47,459 nt of DNA, taken from positions 1 to 47,459 of the forward strand of contig JAAETI010000055.1 in the NCBI GenBank assembly GCA_024228555.1. The letters run 5' to 3'. Source of the DNA: a bacterium (GTDB lineage: Bacteria > Actinomycetota > Acidimicrobiia > Spongiisociales > UBA5794). Positions within the stretch are counted from its first letter, which is position 1; the number at the start of each line of letters is the position of its first letter. Under the pieces are notes generated by a model. It was not told the origin of the DNA and searched no databases. It saw nothing but the letters and a program-made list of their open reading frames with translations. The translations under genes were made by a program, and so were the position numbers. This document shows, one piece after another, positions 1 to 10,102 of this stretch.

Positions 1-2430
1 ACCAACCAGACAGTGACTGCCGACTGGGCAACCGCCAATGGCACCGCCACCAGCCCCGGCGACTACACCGCAGCCAGCGGTGCGATTTCGATCGCATCGG
101 GTGTGTCCACAGACACAATCAACGTCACCCTCACTGACGACGACGCTGTGGAGGGGATCGAGACGTTCACAGTCGGTCTCACCAACGCCGCCAACGCCAC
201 AATCGCTACGCCAACCGGCACCGCCACCATCACCGACGACGACGTCGCAACGGTTGCGTTCGAAGTCGCCACCTCAAACGAAAACGAGGCAGCGAGCCCA
301 CATGACATCCCAGTGGTCTTGAGCGTCCCGGGTGGGGGAACTCTCGCCGCTGAGGTTACGGTCGCCATCCCGACCCCTGGCGGTTCGGCAACCGGCAGTG
401 GTACCGACTACACCTTGTCGACGTCAGTGCTCACCTTCCTAATTGGATCAGGCGACGGAGCATCCGAAACCATCAGCCTCGCCATCGAGGATGACTCGAC
501 CGTCGAGTCCGACGAAACTGTCACCCTCGCTCTAGGTACCGTGACAGGACCAGCAACCACCTCCGGAATCACGAGCCACATTCACACCATCGCCGACAAT
601 GACATCGCTACGGTTGCTTTCACCAACGCAAGCTCCAACGCTCCGGAGGAAGCGAGCCCACACACGTTGACCGTCACCCTGGACATCATCGGCACGCCTG
701 GTGCCACGCTGGCTTCGGCCGTGACTGTTCCAATCACCGACACCGGTGGCTCCGCAAGCGGTGGCGACTATGACTTGGACACCACCTCGGTTACGTTCTC
801 GAGCGGCTCCGGAGATGGCGCTACTCGGATAGTCTCGCTGACCATCGACGATGACGCTTCGGAAGAATCGAATGAAACCATCGGCCTCGGTCTCGGGACT
901 CCCACTGCCCCCGTCACAAAATCAGGGCAGACCACGCATACGGTCACCATCATCGATGATGAGTCCCGAAACATCACAGTCACACCGACATCAGGGTCGA
1001 CTGTCGTTTCGGAAGCTGCTGGTGTTGATACGTTCACCGTACGCCTGACCCAAGCACCTTTGAGCGGCACCGTGACAGTCACCCTCTCAAAGAGTGCGGA
1101 GGGCGACGAGTTCACAGTATCTCCGGCTCAGCTCACCTTCAGCACTGACTGGGCCACGCCCAAGACTGTCACCGTCACCGGGGTGAACAACGACATCGTC
1201 GACGGTAATCGCGCCGGTGAAGTCCTGATGAGTGCCGCAAACGGCGGCTACAGCGGGGTGACAGCAACCGAATCAGTGACCATCACCGACGATGACGTAG
1301 CTGGCGTAACTATCACCGAGTCTGGCGGGACCTCAGTAGTCGAGGGCAGTACGGCCACAGATACGTACACGATCGTGCTCGACGCCGAACCGATCGCCAA
1401 TGTGGTCGTCACGCTCATCAGTGATGACGAGATCACGACCAGCCCAGAAAGCGTGACCTTCACGCCCTCCAATTGGAACACCCCGAGGACCGTCACCGTA
1501 TCCGGCGTCGAGGACGGAATTGATGAGCTCGAGGAGGACCACACCATTGCACACACGGTCTCCTCGGCTGACTCGATGTTTCACAACGTACCGATGGGGT
1601 CCGTGGTTGTTTCCGTCGAGGACTCTGACGAGCTTGTCGTGGTGATCAGCGGGCCCAGTGTCGGTGCGCCCGGAGTCACATCGACATTCGAGGCAACAGT
1701 CAACGCTGGCGGAACGGGAGACATCACATACCAGTGGACCGCATACTTGGGTGGAGATCCCGTCGATACCGGGAGCATCGCTTCGTTCGACTTCACCCCG
1801 ACGGAAGGCGGCATCTACCTCATCGAGGCGATCGTCGGCGACTCCCAAGAGCAGAACCCGGCGGTGTTCATCCAGTTCCGCGTGCTCGGAGACGTTGGCA
1901 ACAGCATCTTTGTCAACGACATCGTCTGGCTGGCAGAGGAGGGGATCACCAGAGGGTGCAACCCACCACTCAACACCGAGTACTGCCCCACCCAGCTCGT
2001 CACACGTGAACAGATGGCGGCATTCCTGGTTCGGTTCCTTGACCTCACCGACGATGGTGGTGGCAACAAGTTCGTTGACGATGACACATCGATCTTCCAG
2101 GACGACATCGCCAAACTCGCCGCGGCCGGCATCACCAGAGGCTGCAACCCACCAGCCAACACCAACTTCTGCCCAACTCAAAGCGTGACCCGCGAGCAGA
2201 TGGCCGCATTCCTGGTGCGTGCCCTCAACCTGACCGATGACGGTGGTGGCAACAAGTTTGTCGACGACGACGCCTCGATCTTCCAAGATGAGATCGCCAA
2301 ACTCGCCGCGGCCGGCATCACCTTGGGCTGCAACCCACCAGCCAACACCAACTTCTGCCCAACACAAGACGTGACCCGTGGCCAAATGGCGGCCTTCCTC
2401 CGCAGAGCGGATGCCATCGTCAACCCGTAG
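1..2430 (+). CDS. Secreted Calx-beta / S-layer-like repeat protein, 5' truncated
   Basis: The reading frame is open from base 1, so the start and signal peptide lie outside the window; 809 codons are visible. They hold about five Calx-beta-type beta-sandwich repeats, most ending in acidic turns such as ITDDD, then a PKD-like domain around residues 545-635, and three C-terminal S-layer-like repeats of about 60 residues with the pattern IFxxDIxxLAxxGITxGCNPPxNxxFCP..VTRxQMAAFL. Calx-beta domains bind calcium in other proteins; the terminal repeats probably attach the protein to the cell surface, but this is inference. It is the first of three tandem paralogues. Repeats two and three are nearly identical at DNA level over 71 bp (2107-2177 and 2293-2363), which suggests recent duplication or conversion. 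No sortase motif is seen. The exact function is unknown. Confidence 0.85.
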   Translation, partial: TNQTVTADWATANGTATSPGDYTAASGAISIASGVSTDTINVTLTDDDAVEGIETFTVGLTNAANATIATPTGTATITDDDVATVAFEVATSNENEAASPHDIPVVLSVPGGGTLAAEVTVAIPTPGGSATGSGTDYTLSTSVLTFLIGSGDGASETISLAIEDDSTVESDETVTLALGTVTGPATTSGITSHIHTIADNDIATVAFTNASSNAPEEASPHTLTVTLDIIGTPGATLASAVTVPITDTGGSASGGDYDLDTTSVTFSSGSGDGATRIVSLTIDDDASEESNETIGLGLGTPTAPVTKSGQTTHTVTIIDDESRNITVTPTSGSTVVSEAAGVDTFTVRLTQAPLSGTVTVTLSKSAEGDEFTVSPAQLTFSTDWATPKTVTVTGVNNDIVDGNRAGEVLMSAANGGYSGVTATESVTITDDDVAGVTITESGGTSVVEGSTATDTYTIVLDAEPIANVVVTLISDDEITTSPESVTFTPSNWNTPRTVTVSGVEDGIDELEEDHTIAHTVSSADSMFHNVPMGSVVVSVEDSDELVVVISGPSVGAPGVTSTFEATVNAGGTGDITYQWTAYLGGDPVDTGSIASFDFTPTEGGIYLIEAIVGDSQEQNPAVFIQFRVLGDVGNSIFVNDIVWLAEEGITRGCNPPLNTEYCPTQLVTREQMAAFLVRFLDLTDDGGGNKFVDDDTSIFQDDIAKLAAAGITRGCNPPANTNFCPTQSVTREQMAAFLVRALNLTDDGGGNKFVDDDASIFQDEIAKLAAAGITLGCNPPANTNFCPTQDVTRGQMAAFLRRADAIVNP

Positions 2431-2456
2431 GTTCATAGGACCTGGAACTGAATAGA

Positions 2457-2478
2457 GTTGGGCGCATGACCGCCCAAC
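2457..2478 (+). terminator. Hairpin after first Calx-beta gene
   Basis: GTTGGGCG (2457-2464) pairs perfectly with CGCCCAAC (2471-2478) around a 6-nt loop, 26 bases after the preceding stop codon. There is no U-tract, so it may be a weak or factor-assisted terminator or simply an mRNA-stabilising stem in front of the next paralogue. Confidence 0.45.
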
Positions 2479-2536
2479 ACAGTTGGACAGTGGGCGCCGG
2501 GTTGACCCGACGCTGGGACCGTCCGAAGAGGAGAAC

Positions 2537-4618
2537 ATGGGAAGTGTGAGTTCTGGGTACCGTCGACTTGCGATATCCATCGCGGTATTGGCGACGCTGC
2601 TTGTAGTCGTACCGGGAACCAGTCCCGCAGGTGCGGCGATAGAAGAAGTCAATTTCGTTGGGGCGACGTCGAGCACGCCTGAGGGATCAACCCCCTCCAT
2701 CAAGGTGCAGTTGACCTACAGCGGCGCCCTCGCCGGCGATGTCACCGTCAATCTGGCGGCTTCTGCAACGGGCGCCGACCCTGCCGAGGCCGGCGACTAC
2801 AGCCTTACCGGCTCCATCACGTTCTTGGCAGCCTCGGCCCCGCCCAGTGGCGCAACCATGGATGTCCCCCTCACGTTTACGGGCGATGCCATATTCGAGA
2901 ACTCCGAAACCCTCCTACTGACCATCACCTCGGCGACCGGAGCGGTAGTAGGCGTCGACGACACCCACGTCGCCGAGATCTTTAATGATGATGAGGAACC
3001 AACGCTTCGGGTGTTCGACTCCACCGCAGACGAGGACACCGGGGCGATGCAATTCACGGTGACACGGACGGGAGAAACCGAGCTTGCTGCCACCGCGCTT
3101 GCCACCCCAACCGCCGCCACCGCCACCGCAGGAAGCGATTTCACGGCGACAGGCCACCCCATCAGCATTCCCCCCGGTGACGCATCGGCAAGCGACATTT
3201 TTACTGTGTCACTGGGCAACGACAACGTGTTCGAACTCACCGAAACCTTCAATGTCACCCTATCTGCGCTCGGAGCCGCCGCCACCGACGGAAGCGATCT
3301 CGACGGTGTGGGAACGATTCTCGACGATGAAGATCCGCCAACCGTTTCTGTGAACAATGTAAGCGTCAGCGAAGCGGCGGGGACCGCAACCTTTACCCTG
3401 ACGAGACTGGGGCGAACCGCGGTCGCTGCCGAGGTCGATATCACAACCTCCGATGGCACCGCCACCGCCGGCGTTGATTTTGCTGGCCAGAACACAACGC
3501 TCAGCATTCCGGCAAGCAGCACCACAACCGGCTCGGAGACCCTGGTCGTCCCCATCGTCGATGATGACGTCGACGAACCCGACGAGACATACCTCGTGAC
3601 GTTATCCAATCCAGTAGCCGCAACCGTTGTGACCGGTAGCGGAACCGGGACCATCATCGACAACGACGTCCCCGGACTTGATCTTGACCTCGGCAACGGC
3701 ATCATCGCCTTGGAAGGCGGTGACCCCGACACCTTCGATGTGACGCTGACATCAGAGCCAATCGCCAACGTGACACTCAGCGCAGCAAGCACAGATGGGG
3801 AAACGGCAGTTACACCGAGCGACCTCACCTTCACCCCTAGCAACTGGGACACACCCCAATCATTCACTGTCATGGCTCTCGAAGACGGCATCGACGAGGA
3901 CGATCCCCACAATGGTGTGATCAGGATCACAACAGGTTCGACTGATCCTGGGTTTGCTTCATTGCCTCCGAGCGATCTGATCGCAACCATTGGTGACGCC
4001 GATGCGCTGCTCGTGCAGATCGACGGACCATCGGTTGGGATACCCGGCAGCCCAGCCACATTCACGGCGACTGTCAACGCAGGCGCCACCGGCGACATCA
4101 CATACGAATGGACCGCATTCCAAGGGGGTGAAGCTGTCGACAATGGCGACCAGAGCACCTTTCACTTCACCCCATCGGCTGGCGGTCCCTACATCGTCCA
4201 GGTCCTCGTGGGAGACTCGGAGGGACAGAACCCTGCCGAGTTCATCCCGTTCCGTGCCCTGTCCGATGTGAGCACCAGCGTCTTCGTCGATGACATTCTG
4301 TGGCTGGCCGAAGAACGCATCACCCAGGGCTGCAATCCACCGGACAATGACCAGTTCTGTCCCCGCGCCGTCGTCACGCGCGGCCAAATGGCTGCCTTCC
4401 TGGTCCGCTTCCTTGGGTTGGCAGACGATGGTGGTGGCAACGACTTCACCGACGACAACGACTCCATCTTCGAAGACGACATCGCCAAACTCGCAGCCGC
4501 AGGCATCACCAGAGGCTGCAACCCACCAGCCAACACCAACTACTGCCCCAACTCCCCCGTCACCCGAGAACAAATGGCGGCCTTCATCAACCGTGCCGCC
4601 AACCTGGAGACGGAATAG
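2537..4618 (+). CDS. Secreted Calx-beta / S-layer-like repeat protein (second paralogue)
   Basis: This 693-residue protein starts at the ATG at 2537, preceded by GAAGAGGAG; an in-frame upstream start at 2483 would put 18 polar residues before the signal peptide and is less likely. Residues 1-35 form a typical signal peptide (RR, hydrophobic core, AGAA). Then come about four Calx-beta-type repeats to about residue 490, a PKD-like domain (about 495-585) and two S-layer-like repeats with GITQGCNPP/GITRGCNPP and VTRGQMAAF/VTREQMAAF. The order of domains is the same as in its upstream and downstream neighbours. It probably sits on the cell surface; calcium binding is inferred from the Calx-beta fold and the many Asp-rich turns. 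No catalytic domain is visible. Confidence 0.88.
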   Translation: MGSVSSGYRRLAISIAVLATLLVVVPGTSPAGAAIEEVNFVGATSSTPEGSTPSIKVQLTYSGALAGDVTVNLAASATGADPAEAGDYSLTGSITFLAASAPPSGATMDVPLTFTGDAIFENSETLLLTITSATGAVVGVDDTHVAEIFNDDEEPTLRVFDSTADEDTGAMQFTVTRTGETELAATALATPTAATATAGSDFTATGHPISIPPGDASASDIFTVSLGNDNVFELTETFNVTLSALGAAATDGSDLDGVGTILDDEDPPTVSVNNVSVSEAAGTATFTLTRLGRTAVAAEVDITTSDGTATAGVDFAGQNTTLSIPASSTTTGSETLVVPIVDDDVDEPDETYLVTLSNPVAATVVTGSGTGTIIDNDVPGLDLDLGNGIIALEGGDPDTFDVTLTSEPIANVTLSAASTDGETAVTPSDLTFTPSNWDTPQSFTVMALEDGIDEDDPHNGVIRITTGSTDPGFASLPPSDLIATIGDADALLVQIDGPSVGIPGSPATFTATVNAGATGDITYEWTAFQGGEAVDNGDQSTFHFTPSAGGPYIVQVLVGDSEGQNPAEFIPFRALSDVSTSVFVDDILWLAEERITQGCNPPDNDQFCPRAVVTRGQMAAFLVRFLGLADDGGGNDFTDDNDSIFEDDIAKLAAAGITRGCNPPANTNYCPNSPVTREQMAAFINRAANLETE

Positions 4619-4722
4619 CCGCCAGCACGCTCGCGTCGTCCGTGTGCTTGGTTAGCCCCTAGCAAGTAACGACCGTGCCAAGCCCTGGGTTGGAAGCTAG
4701 GGTTGCACGGGAGGCAAAGGGA

Positions 4723-6318
4723 ATGGCGGCAACGCTCAACAGATCGAGAGTCAACTGGCTAGCAATGGTGACGGCCGTCATCGTTCTTCTGGCCAGTGTG
4801 TCAGCGATAGTCTCAGCCAGAGCGGAGTCAGCGCCCGCCGATGATGACGATGATGAACCCAAGGTCACTCTCGAAATCAACGATGTCACGGTCGATGAGG
4901 CCTCAGATACCGCGACCTTCACGGTCACCCGCAGGGGCAAGTCGAACGAAGCAACGAGCGTCGACATTGCCACCTCAGGCATCGAAGCAATCGACGGTGT
5001 GGACTATGAGAGTCGCTCCATCACTCTCTCGATCCCCGGGCGCTCAAAGAGGACGGTGACGGAGACTTTCAAGGTCACCCTGCTCAATGACCAAATCGCT
5101 GAGCTCGATGAAACATTCGCCGTCACCCTCAGCAATCCAAAGAGAGCGACCATCGAGAAACGCGTCGGTATCGGCACCATCGTTGACAATGACACTGCCG
5201 GCATCGTCAACGATGACCAAGACGGCCTGCACGTCATCGAAGGCGACAACGCTGATGGATTCACCATCGCCCTCTCCTCGGAGCCCACAGCCGACGTCGT
5301 GATCAGCGTGTTGGGCGATGAGGACCAACTCACCTTGACACCTGGATTGCTGACATTCACCACAGAGACCTGGGCCGAGGCCCAAGATGTCAGCGTCACG
5401 GCGGTGGCGGACGGGATTGACGAGGACGACCCCCACTTCGCCTTGATATCGATCAACGGCCAGTCTGCGGACCCCCTCTACGACACAGTCGCGACACCGG
5501 ACCTCGAGGCAACGATTGGCGATGCGGATGCCCTCCTCGTTTCCATCGATGGACCCACCGCAGGCGCACCCGGTCAGCCTGCCGTATTCTCCGCACTCGT
5601 CAATGCAGGCGGCTCCGGTACAATCGTCTACGAGTGGACAGTATTCGAGGAAGGCAACCCGACTACTACTGGGAATGGGTCAGTCTTTGAGTTCACTCCA
5701 ACGCAAGGAGGCAGTCACATAATCCAGGCGATTCTCAGCGACGACCAAAGCCAAACTCCTGCAACGTTTCTCCTGTTCACCGCCTTGGCCGATGTGGCAA
5801 CAAGCATCTTTGTCGAGGACATCGTGTGGCTCGCCGATGAGGGCATAACCAGAGGCTGCAACCCACCGGGCAATGACTTGTTCTGCCCCGAGACCGCGGT
5901 TACCCGCGGCCAAATGGCCGCATTTCTGGTTAGATTCCTCGGCCTCACCGATGATGGTGGCGGGAACACCTTCACCGACGACAACGACTCCGTCTTCGAA
6001 GATGACATCGCCAAACTGGCGGCGGCGGGAATCACCCAAGGATGCAACGCCGCAGGAACAGAGTTTTGCCCTGATCAGCAGGTGACCCGTGGTGAGATGG
6101 CCGCGTTCTTGGTCCGAACCTTGGGGCTGACAGGCGATGCGGGTAGCAACACCTTCATCGACGACGCCGATTCGGTGTTCCAGGACGATATCGCCAAACT
6201 ATCGGCGGCTGGGATCACCGCTGGATGCAACGACGCAGGAACGCTGTTCTGTCCTGAAGGATCGGTTACCCGTGGCCAAATGGCCGCGTTCCTAAACCGC
6301 TCCAACGATCTCCCGTAA
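4723..6318 (+). CDS. Secreted Calx-beta / S-layer-like repeat protein (third, shortest paralogue)
   Basis: The protein has 531 residues from the ATG at 4723, which has GGGAGG nine bases upstream; an in-frame start at 4675 is less well placed. A hydrophobic segment at residues 11-32 serves as signal peptide or N-terminal anchor, followed by an Asp-rich stretch, two Calx-beta-type repeats (about 45-270), a PKD-like domain (about 275-360) and three S-layer-like repeats ending near the C terminus. Repeats two and three carry GCNAAGTEFCP and GCNDAGTLFCP instead of GCNPPxNxxFCP, so this copy has diverged more. The set has about five, four and two Calx-beta units, as expected for tandem duplication with unit gain or loss. 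Function beyond surface location is not known. Confidence 0.87.
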   Translation: MAATLNRSRVNWLAMVTAVIVLLASVSAIVSARAESAPADDDDDEPKVTLEINDVTVDEASDTATFTVTRRGKSNEATSVDIATSGIEAIDGVDYESRSITLSIPGRSKRTVTETFKVTLLNDQIAELDETFAVTLSNPKRATIEKRVGIGTIVDNDTAGIVNDDQDGLHVIEGDNADGFTIALSSEPTADVVISVLGDEDQLTLTPGLLTFTTETWAEAQDVSVTAVADGIDEDDPHFALISINGQSADPLYDTVATPDLEATIGDADALLVSIDGPTAGAPGQPAVFSALVNAGGSGTIVYEWTVFEEGNPTTTGNGSVFEFTPTQGGSHIIQAILSDDQSQTPATFLLFTALADVATSIFVEDIVWLADEGITRGCNPPGNDLFCPETAVTRGQMAAFLVRFLGLTDDGGGNTFTDDNDSVFEDDIAKLAAAGITQGCNAAGTEFCPDQQVTRGEMAAFLVRTLGLTGDAGSNTFIDDADSVFQDDIAKLSAAGITAGCNDAGTLFCPEGSVTRGQMAAFLNRSNDLP

Positions 6319-6341
6319 GAAACCCCACCAACATGCGCCTC

Positions 6342-6371
6342 GCAGCCGGCCACGCCGGCTGCCAAGGAACT
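6342..6371. repeat. Direct repeat copy 1 with perfect hairpin
   Basis: GCAGCCGGC, then CAC, then GCCGGCTGC forms a 9-bp perfect stem with a 3-nt loop, followed by CAAGGAACT. The same 30 bases recur at 6399-6428. It lies between convergent genes, so it may end transcription from both sides although no U-tract is present. Confidence 0.7.
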
Positions 6372-6398
6372 GAGCTGAAAGCAGAGTCCCCGCGCACC

Positions 6399-6428
6399 GC
6401 AGCCGGCCACGCCGGCTGCCAAGGAACT
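6399..6428. repeat. Direct repeat copy 2 with perfect hairpin
   Basis: Second exact copy of the 30-base unit at 6342-6371, starting 57 bases after the first. Its last six bases, GGAACT, also open the next hairpin (6423-6445), so the two stems cannot form at full length at the same time. Confidence 0.7.
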
Positions 6429-6445
6429 CGGCGAAGCCGAGTTCC
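6423..6445. terminator. Bidirectional hairpin, GGAACTCGGC/GCCGAGTTCC
   Basis: A perfect 10-bp stem closes a GAA loop, ten bases from the stop of the sugar transferase gene on the minus strand and about 100 bases after the stop of the plus-strand gene. It is the best candidate terminator for the convergent pair. The outer part of the stem, GGAACTCG/CGAGTTCC, recurs after the tRNA-Arg gene at 31831-31851. Confidence 0.55.
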
Positions 6446-6454
6446 CGTTCCCAG

Positions 6455-7732
6455 CTATTTGGCGCCGAAACCGCTCAGCACAGTCCACATGGATCGACCC
6501 AGGATGTTGAGGTCAAGCCATGGCGACATGTGCTTTACGTAGTACAGGTCGTAGGTGAGTTTCTCAACCGTCTCGCGCTCGTTATCCGCATACCCGAAAT
6601 TCACCTGCGCCCAACCCGTCACTCCGGGCCGCACCAGGTGTCGATAGCTATAGAACGGAATAGTGCTCTCAAACTGCTCGGTGAACACCGTTCGCTCCGG
6701 CCTTGGCCCAACCAGGCTCAGATCTCCCTTGAGCACGTTGAGCAACTGGGGAATCTCATCGACCCGGAACCGACGCAAGAGCTTGCCCATGTTGGTCAGC
6801 CGACTGTCATTCTCCGTCGCAAACTGGGGTCCGTCCTTCTCTGCGTTGAGGACCATGGTGCGGAACTTGTAAAGCATGAACTCTTCGCCGTCGCGCCCCA
6901 CCCTCTTCTGCTTGTAGATGGCGGGCCCGGTCGAGTCCATACGCACCGCCACCCAAATCGAGCCGGCGAGGAGCAGCCAGAGCGGCGATGTGGCTACCAC
7001 CAGCACGATGTCGATGGTTCGCTTGACCGCCGCATACTCGTTCCGACTGACCGGCGCTGACAGCTCCCAACCTTCGGCGAGATGGACCATGGGTAGGCGC
7101 CCTGTATAGGCCTCATAGACAGACGACAGCGCCCGCACCGGGTAGCCGGCGAGGTTCCATGACGACACGAATTGCGCCATACGATCCGACATCACCGGCC
7201 GCAGGTCGACAACCAAGGTGGTACCGACCAGAGGTTCAGCTGGTGGTTCGCCTGCAGGGTCGTGGACCTCGACGACATTGGTGTGCTCGGCGTCGCGCAG
7301 GTCCTCAACCAAGCCCTTTTCACCGGTAATGATCACAAGATCCTCAGCCCAGGGGCGCTGCCGCCGCAAGAACCGGTGGGTCAACGCACCCAGCAGCCAG
7401 ATTCCGATTACTGAAGCAAGGTACGGGCGGGAGAAGTAGGGCCGACCCAGGACGATGCCCGTTGCGGTGAAAGCCGAAGCCACGGCAACGATCGAGAGAG
7501 CTCTCCCATAGGACGGTCGAGGCGCTCCCTGTGCCCACATGCGAACACTGGCGTACGAACCGAGCAATGCACCAACGACCAGAAACCCCAGCATCGGCCA
7601 GACACTCTGCCCGGGCCCTGTGGCCTGCCACGGCAACCACTCGCCAAAGACCAACGCTGACGCAACGAACAGGGCCAGGCCGAGCGCGACCAGATCCGAA
7701 GCAAGAGTTGAAAGAAGGAACTTCCTACGCAT
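6455..7732 (-). CDS. Exopolysaccharide polyprenyl-phosphate sugar-1-phosphate transferase
   Basis: The 425-residue membrane protein begins with four hydrophobic helices (about residues 5-125), has a short nucleotide-binding-like middle, and a C-terminal bacterial sugar transferase domain that starts at KRTIDIVL. Family signatures are QKRVGRDGEEFMLYKFRTM, RVDEIPQLLNVLKGDLSLVGPRPE, RPGVTGWAQVN and YDLYYVKHMSPWLDL. Enzymes of this family (WcaJ, WbaP, CpsE) transfer a sugar phosphate to undecaprenyl phosphate and so start exopolysaccharide or O-antigen repeat synthesis at the inner membrane. The substrate sugar cannot be read from sequence. It stands alone, without other polysaccharide genes. No clear ribosome binding site precedes the ATG, so the message may be leaderless. 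Confidence 0.9.
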   Translation of the reverse strand: MRRKFLLSTLASDLVALGLALFVASALVFGEWLPWQATGPGQSVWPMLGFLVVGALLGSYASVRMWAQGAPRPSYGRALSIVAVASAFTATGIVLGRPYFSRPYLASVIGIWLLGALTHRFLRRQRPWAEDLVIITGEKGLVEDLRDAEHTNVVEVHDPAGEPPAEPLVGTTLVVDLRPVMSDRMAQFVSSWNLAGYPVRALSSVYEAYTGRLPMVHLAEGWELSAPVSRNEYAAVKRTIDIVLVVATSPLWLLLAGSIWVAVRMDSTGPAIYKQKRVGRDGEEFMLYKFRTMVLNAEKDGPQFATENDSRLTNMGKLLRRFRVDEIPQLLNVLKGDLSLVGPRPERTVFTEQFESTIPFYSYRHLVRPGVTGWAQVNFGYADNERETVEKLTYDLYYVKHMSPWLDLNILGRSMWTVLSGFGAK

Positions 7733-7831
7733 TAGCCATAGAGACTAACTGCCTGTAGCGATACGGTCACCCCACGCCTCCCAACATTTGGCTGACAGCC
7801 GAGCCGGCCGAATGCAAGCTAAGGTCCTCGA

Positions 7832-8269
7832 ATGCCACAAGCGACGTTTACCCACCAAATCACCGCCGATGCGCCTGTTGAAACAGTGTGGAATAGCCTC
7901 CAGAAAGCAACAACGTGGGCGAACATCGGTCCGGTCGAGAACGTCACGGAGTCAGAGGTAGACGCTGACGGCCAACTCCTCTCGTTCAAGTGGTCGACCT
8001 CGGTGGCAACGAAACGCTACCCAGGCACCGCTGAGGTGGTTGCCAGCGAGCCCCAGGAACGAATGGTGCTCGATCTCGACGCTCGCGAGGTAGCCGGCAG
8101 TTTGGAGACTCAACTCGCCGCAAACGGTGATGGGACAACCATCGTCACGGTCACGCTCGAGGTGATCTCGCGCGGCACCATGTCCACTCTCTTCTTCCCG
8201 ATGGTCCGCGAGACAATTGCCAACGGGCTACCGGCGCAAGTTGAGCAATTCGCGGAGTCGCTTGGCTAG
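7832..8269 (+). CDS. SRPBCC (START-like) family protein
   Basis: The 145-residue product has the START/Bet v 1-like pattern: an N-terminal strand FTHQITADAPVETVW, a central LSFKWSTSVATKRYPGTAEV and a long amphipathic C-terminal helix. Such proteins bind hydrophobic ligands or act as polyketide cyclases; no active-site residues allow a narrower call. AAGG lies eight bases upstream of the ATG. Its stop codon shares the palindrome CTAG (8266-8269) with the stop of atpC on the other strand, so the two genes overlap tail to tail by four bases. It is divergent from the sugar transferase gene with a 99-base gap. Confidence 0.75.
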   Translation: MPQATFTHQITADAPVETVWNSLQKATTWANIGPVENVTESEVDADGQLLSFKWSTSVATKRYPGTAEVVASEPQERMVLDLDAREVAGSLETQLAANGDGTTIVTVTLEVISRGTMSTLFFPMVRETIANGLPAQVEQFAESLG

Positions 8270-8622
8270 TCGACCGAATGGTCAATCTCTTCGGCGGAAC
8301 GCTGTTCAGCCGCCTTCATCTCCTCGGCAAGACGAAGGGCTTCCTCGCGACCGCCGGCGGAGGTCTCGGCCCGATCCGTCAACAACGTCACGGCATTGCC
8401 GAAGATCTGGAGAAACCCTCCGTGAATCCCGATCGTGGTGACTTCGCCTTCGGGGTCATGGATCTCAACGGGCCCTGTTGCCAGAGCGGCCATGGTGGCT
8501 TCGTGGTCGGCCAGAATCCCAATGTCGCCCTCGGTTGTGCGAGCCGAGATGAACTGAGCATCACCAGACCACACAATGGCCTCGGGAGTCACGACATCAA
8601 CGCGGAAGAGCTTGTCAGCCAT
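8266..8622 (-). CDS. atpC: F1 ATP synthase epsilon subunit
   Basis: The 118-residue product has the N-terminal beta-sandwich of the epsilon subunit, with VVTPEAIVWSGDAQFISARTTEGDIGILADH and the GFLQIF segment. The subunit links the gamma shaft to the c-ring and can inhibit ATP hydrolysis through its C-terminal helices. Here the C-terminal part after about residue 88 is only about 30 residues, enough for one helix rather than the usual two-helix hairpin, so the inhibitory arm may be shortened. It is the last gene of the atp operon, 37 bases after atpD, and overlaps the convergent SRPBCC gene by four bases. Confidence 0.95.
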   Translation of the reverse strand: MADKLFRVDVVTPEAIVWSGDAQFISARTTEGDIGILADHEATMAALATGPVEIHDPEGEVTTIGIHGGFLQIFGNAVTLLTDRAETSAGGREEALRLAEEMKAAEQRSAEEIDHSVD

Positions 8623-8659
8623 CAGTGCGTCGTTTCAGCAGGTGTTGTGAATCGGTGCA

Positions 8660-10102
<1,443 letters not shown>

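Noticed and set aside
1333-2703. Long antisense open frame (456 codons, minus) across the first surface-protein gene
   Set aside because: It is the mirror of repetitive GC-rich coding sequence, has no family motifs and runs through the stop and intergenic hairpin of the real gene.
2797-4158. Long antisense open frame (453 codons, minus) in the second surface-protein gene
   Set aside because: Ser/Val-rich composition without motifs, caused by low stop density opposite the Calx-beta repeats.
6342-6445. CRISPR-like repeats
   Set aside because: Only two direct copies with a 27-base interval, no cas genes, and each unit is a perfect short-loop hairpin unlike CRISPR repeat-spacer structure.
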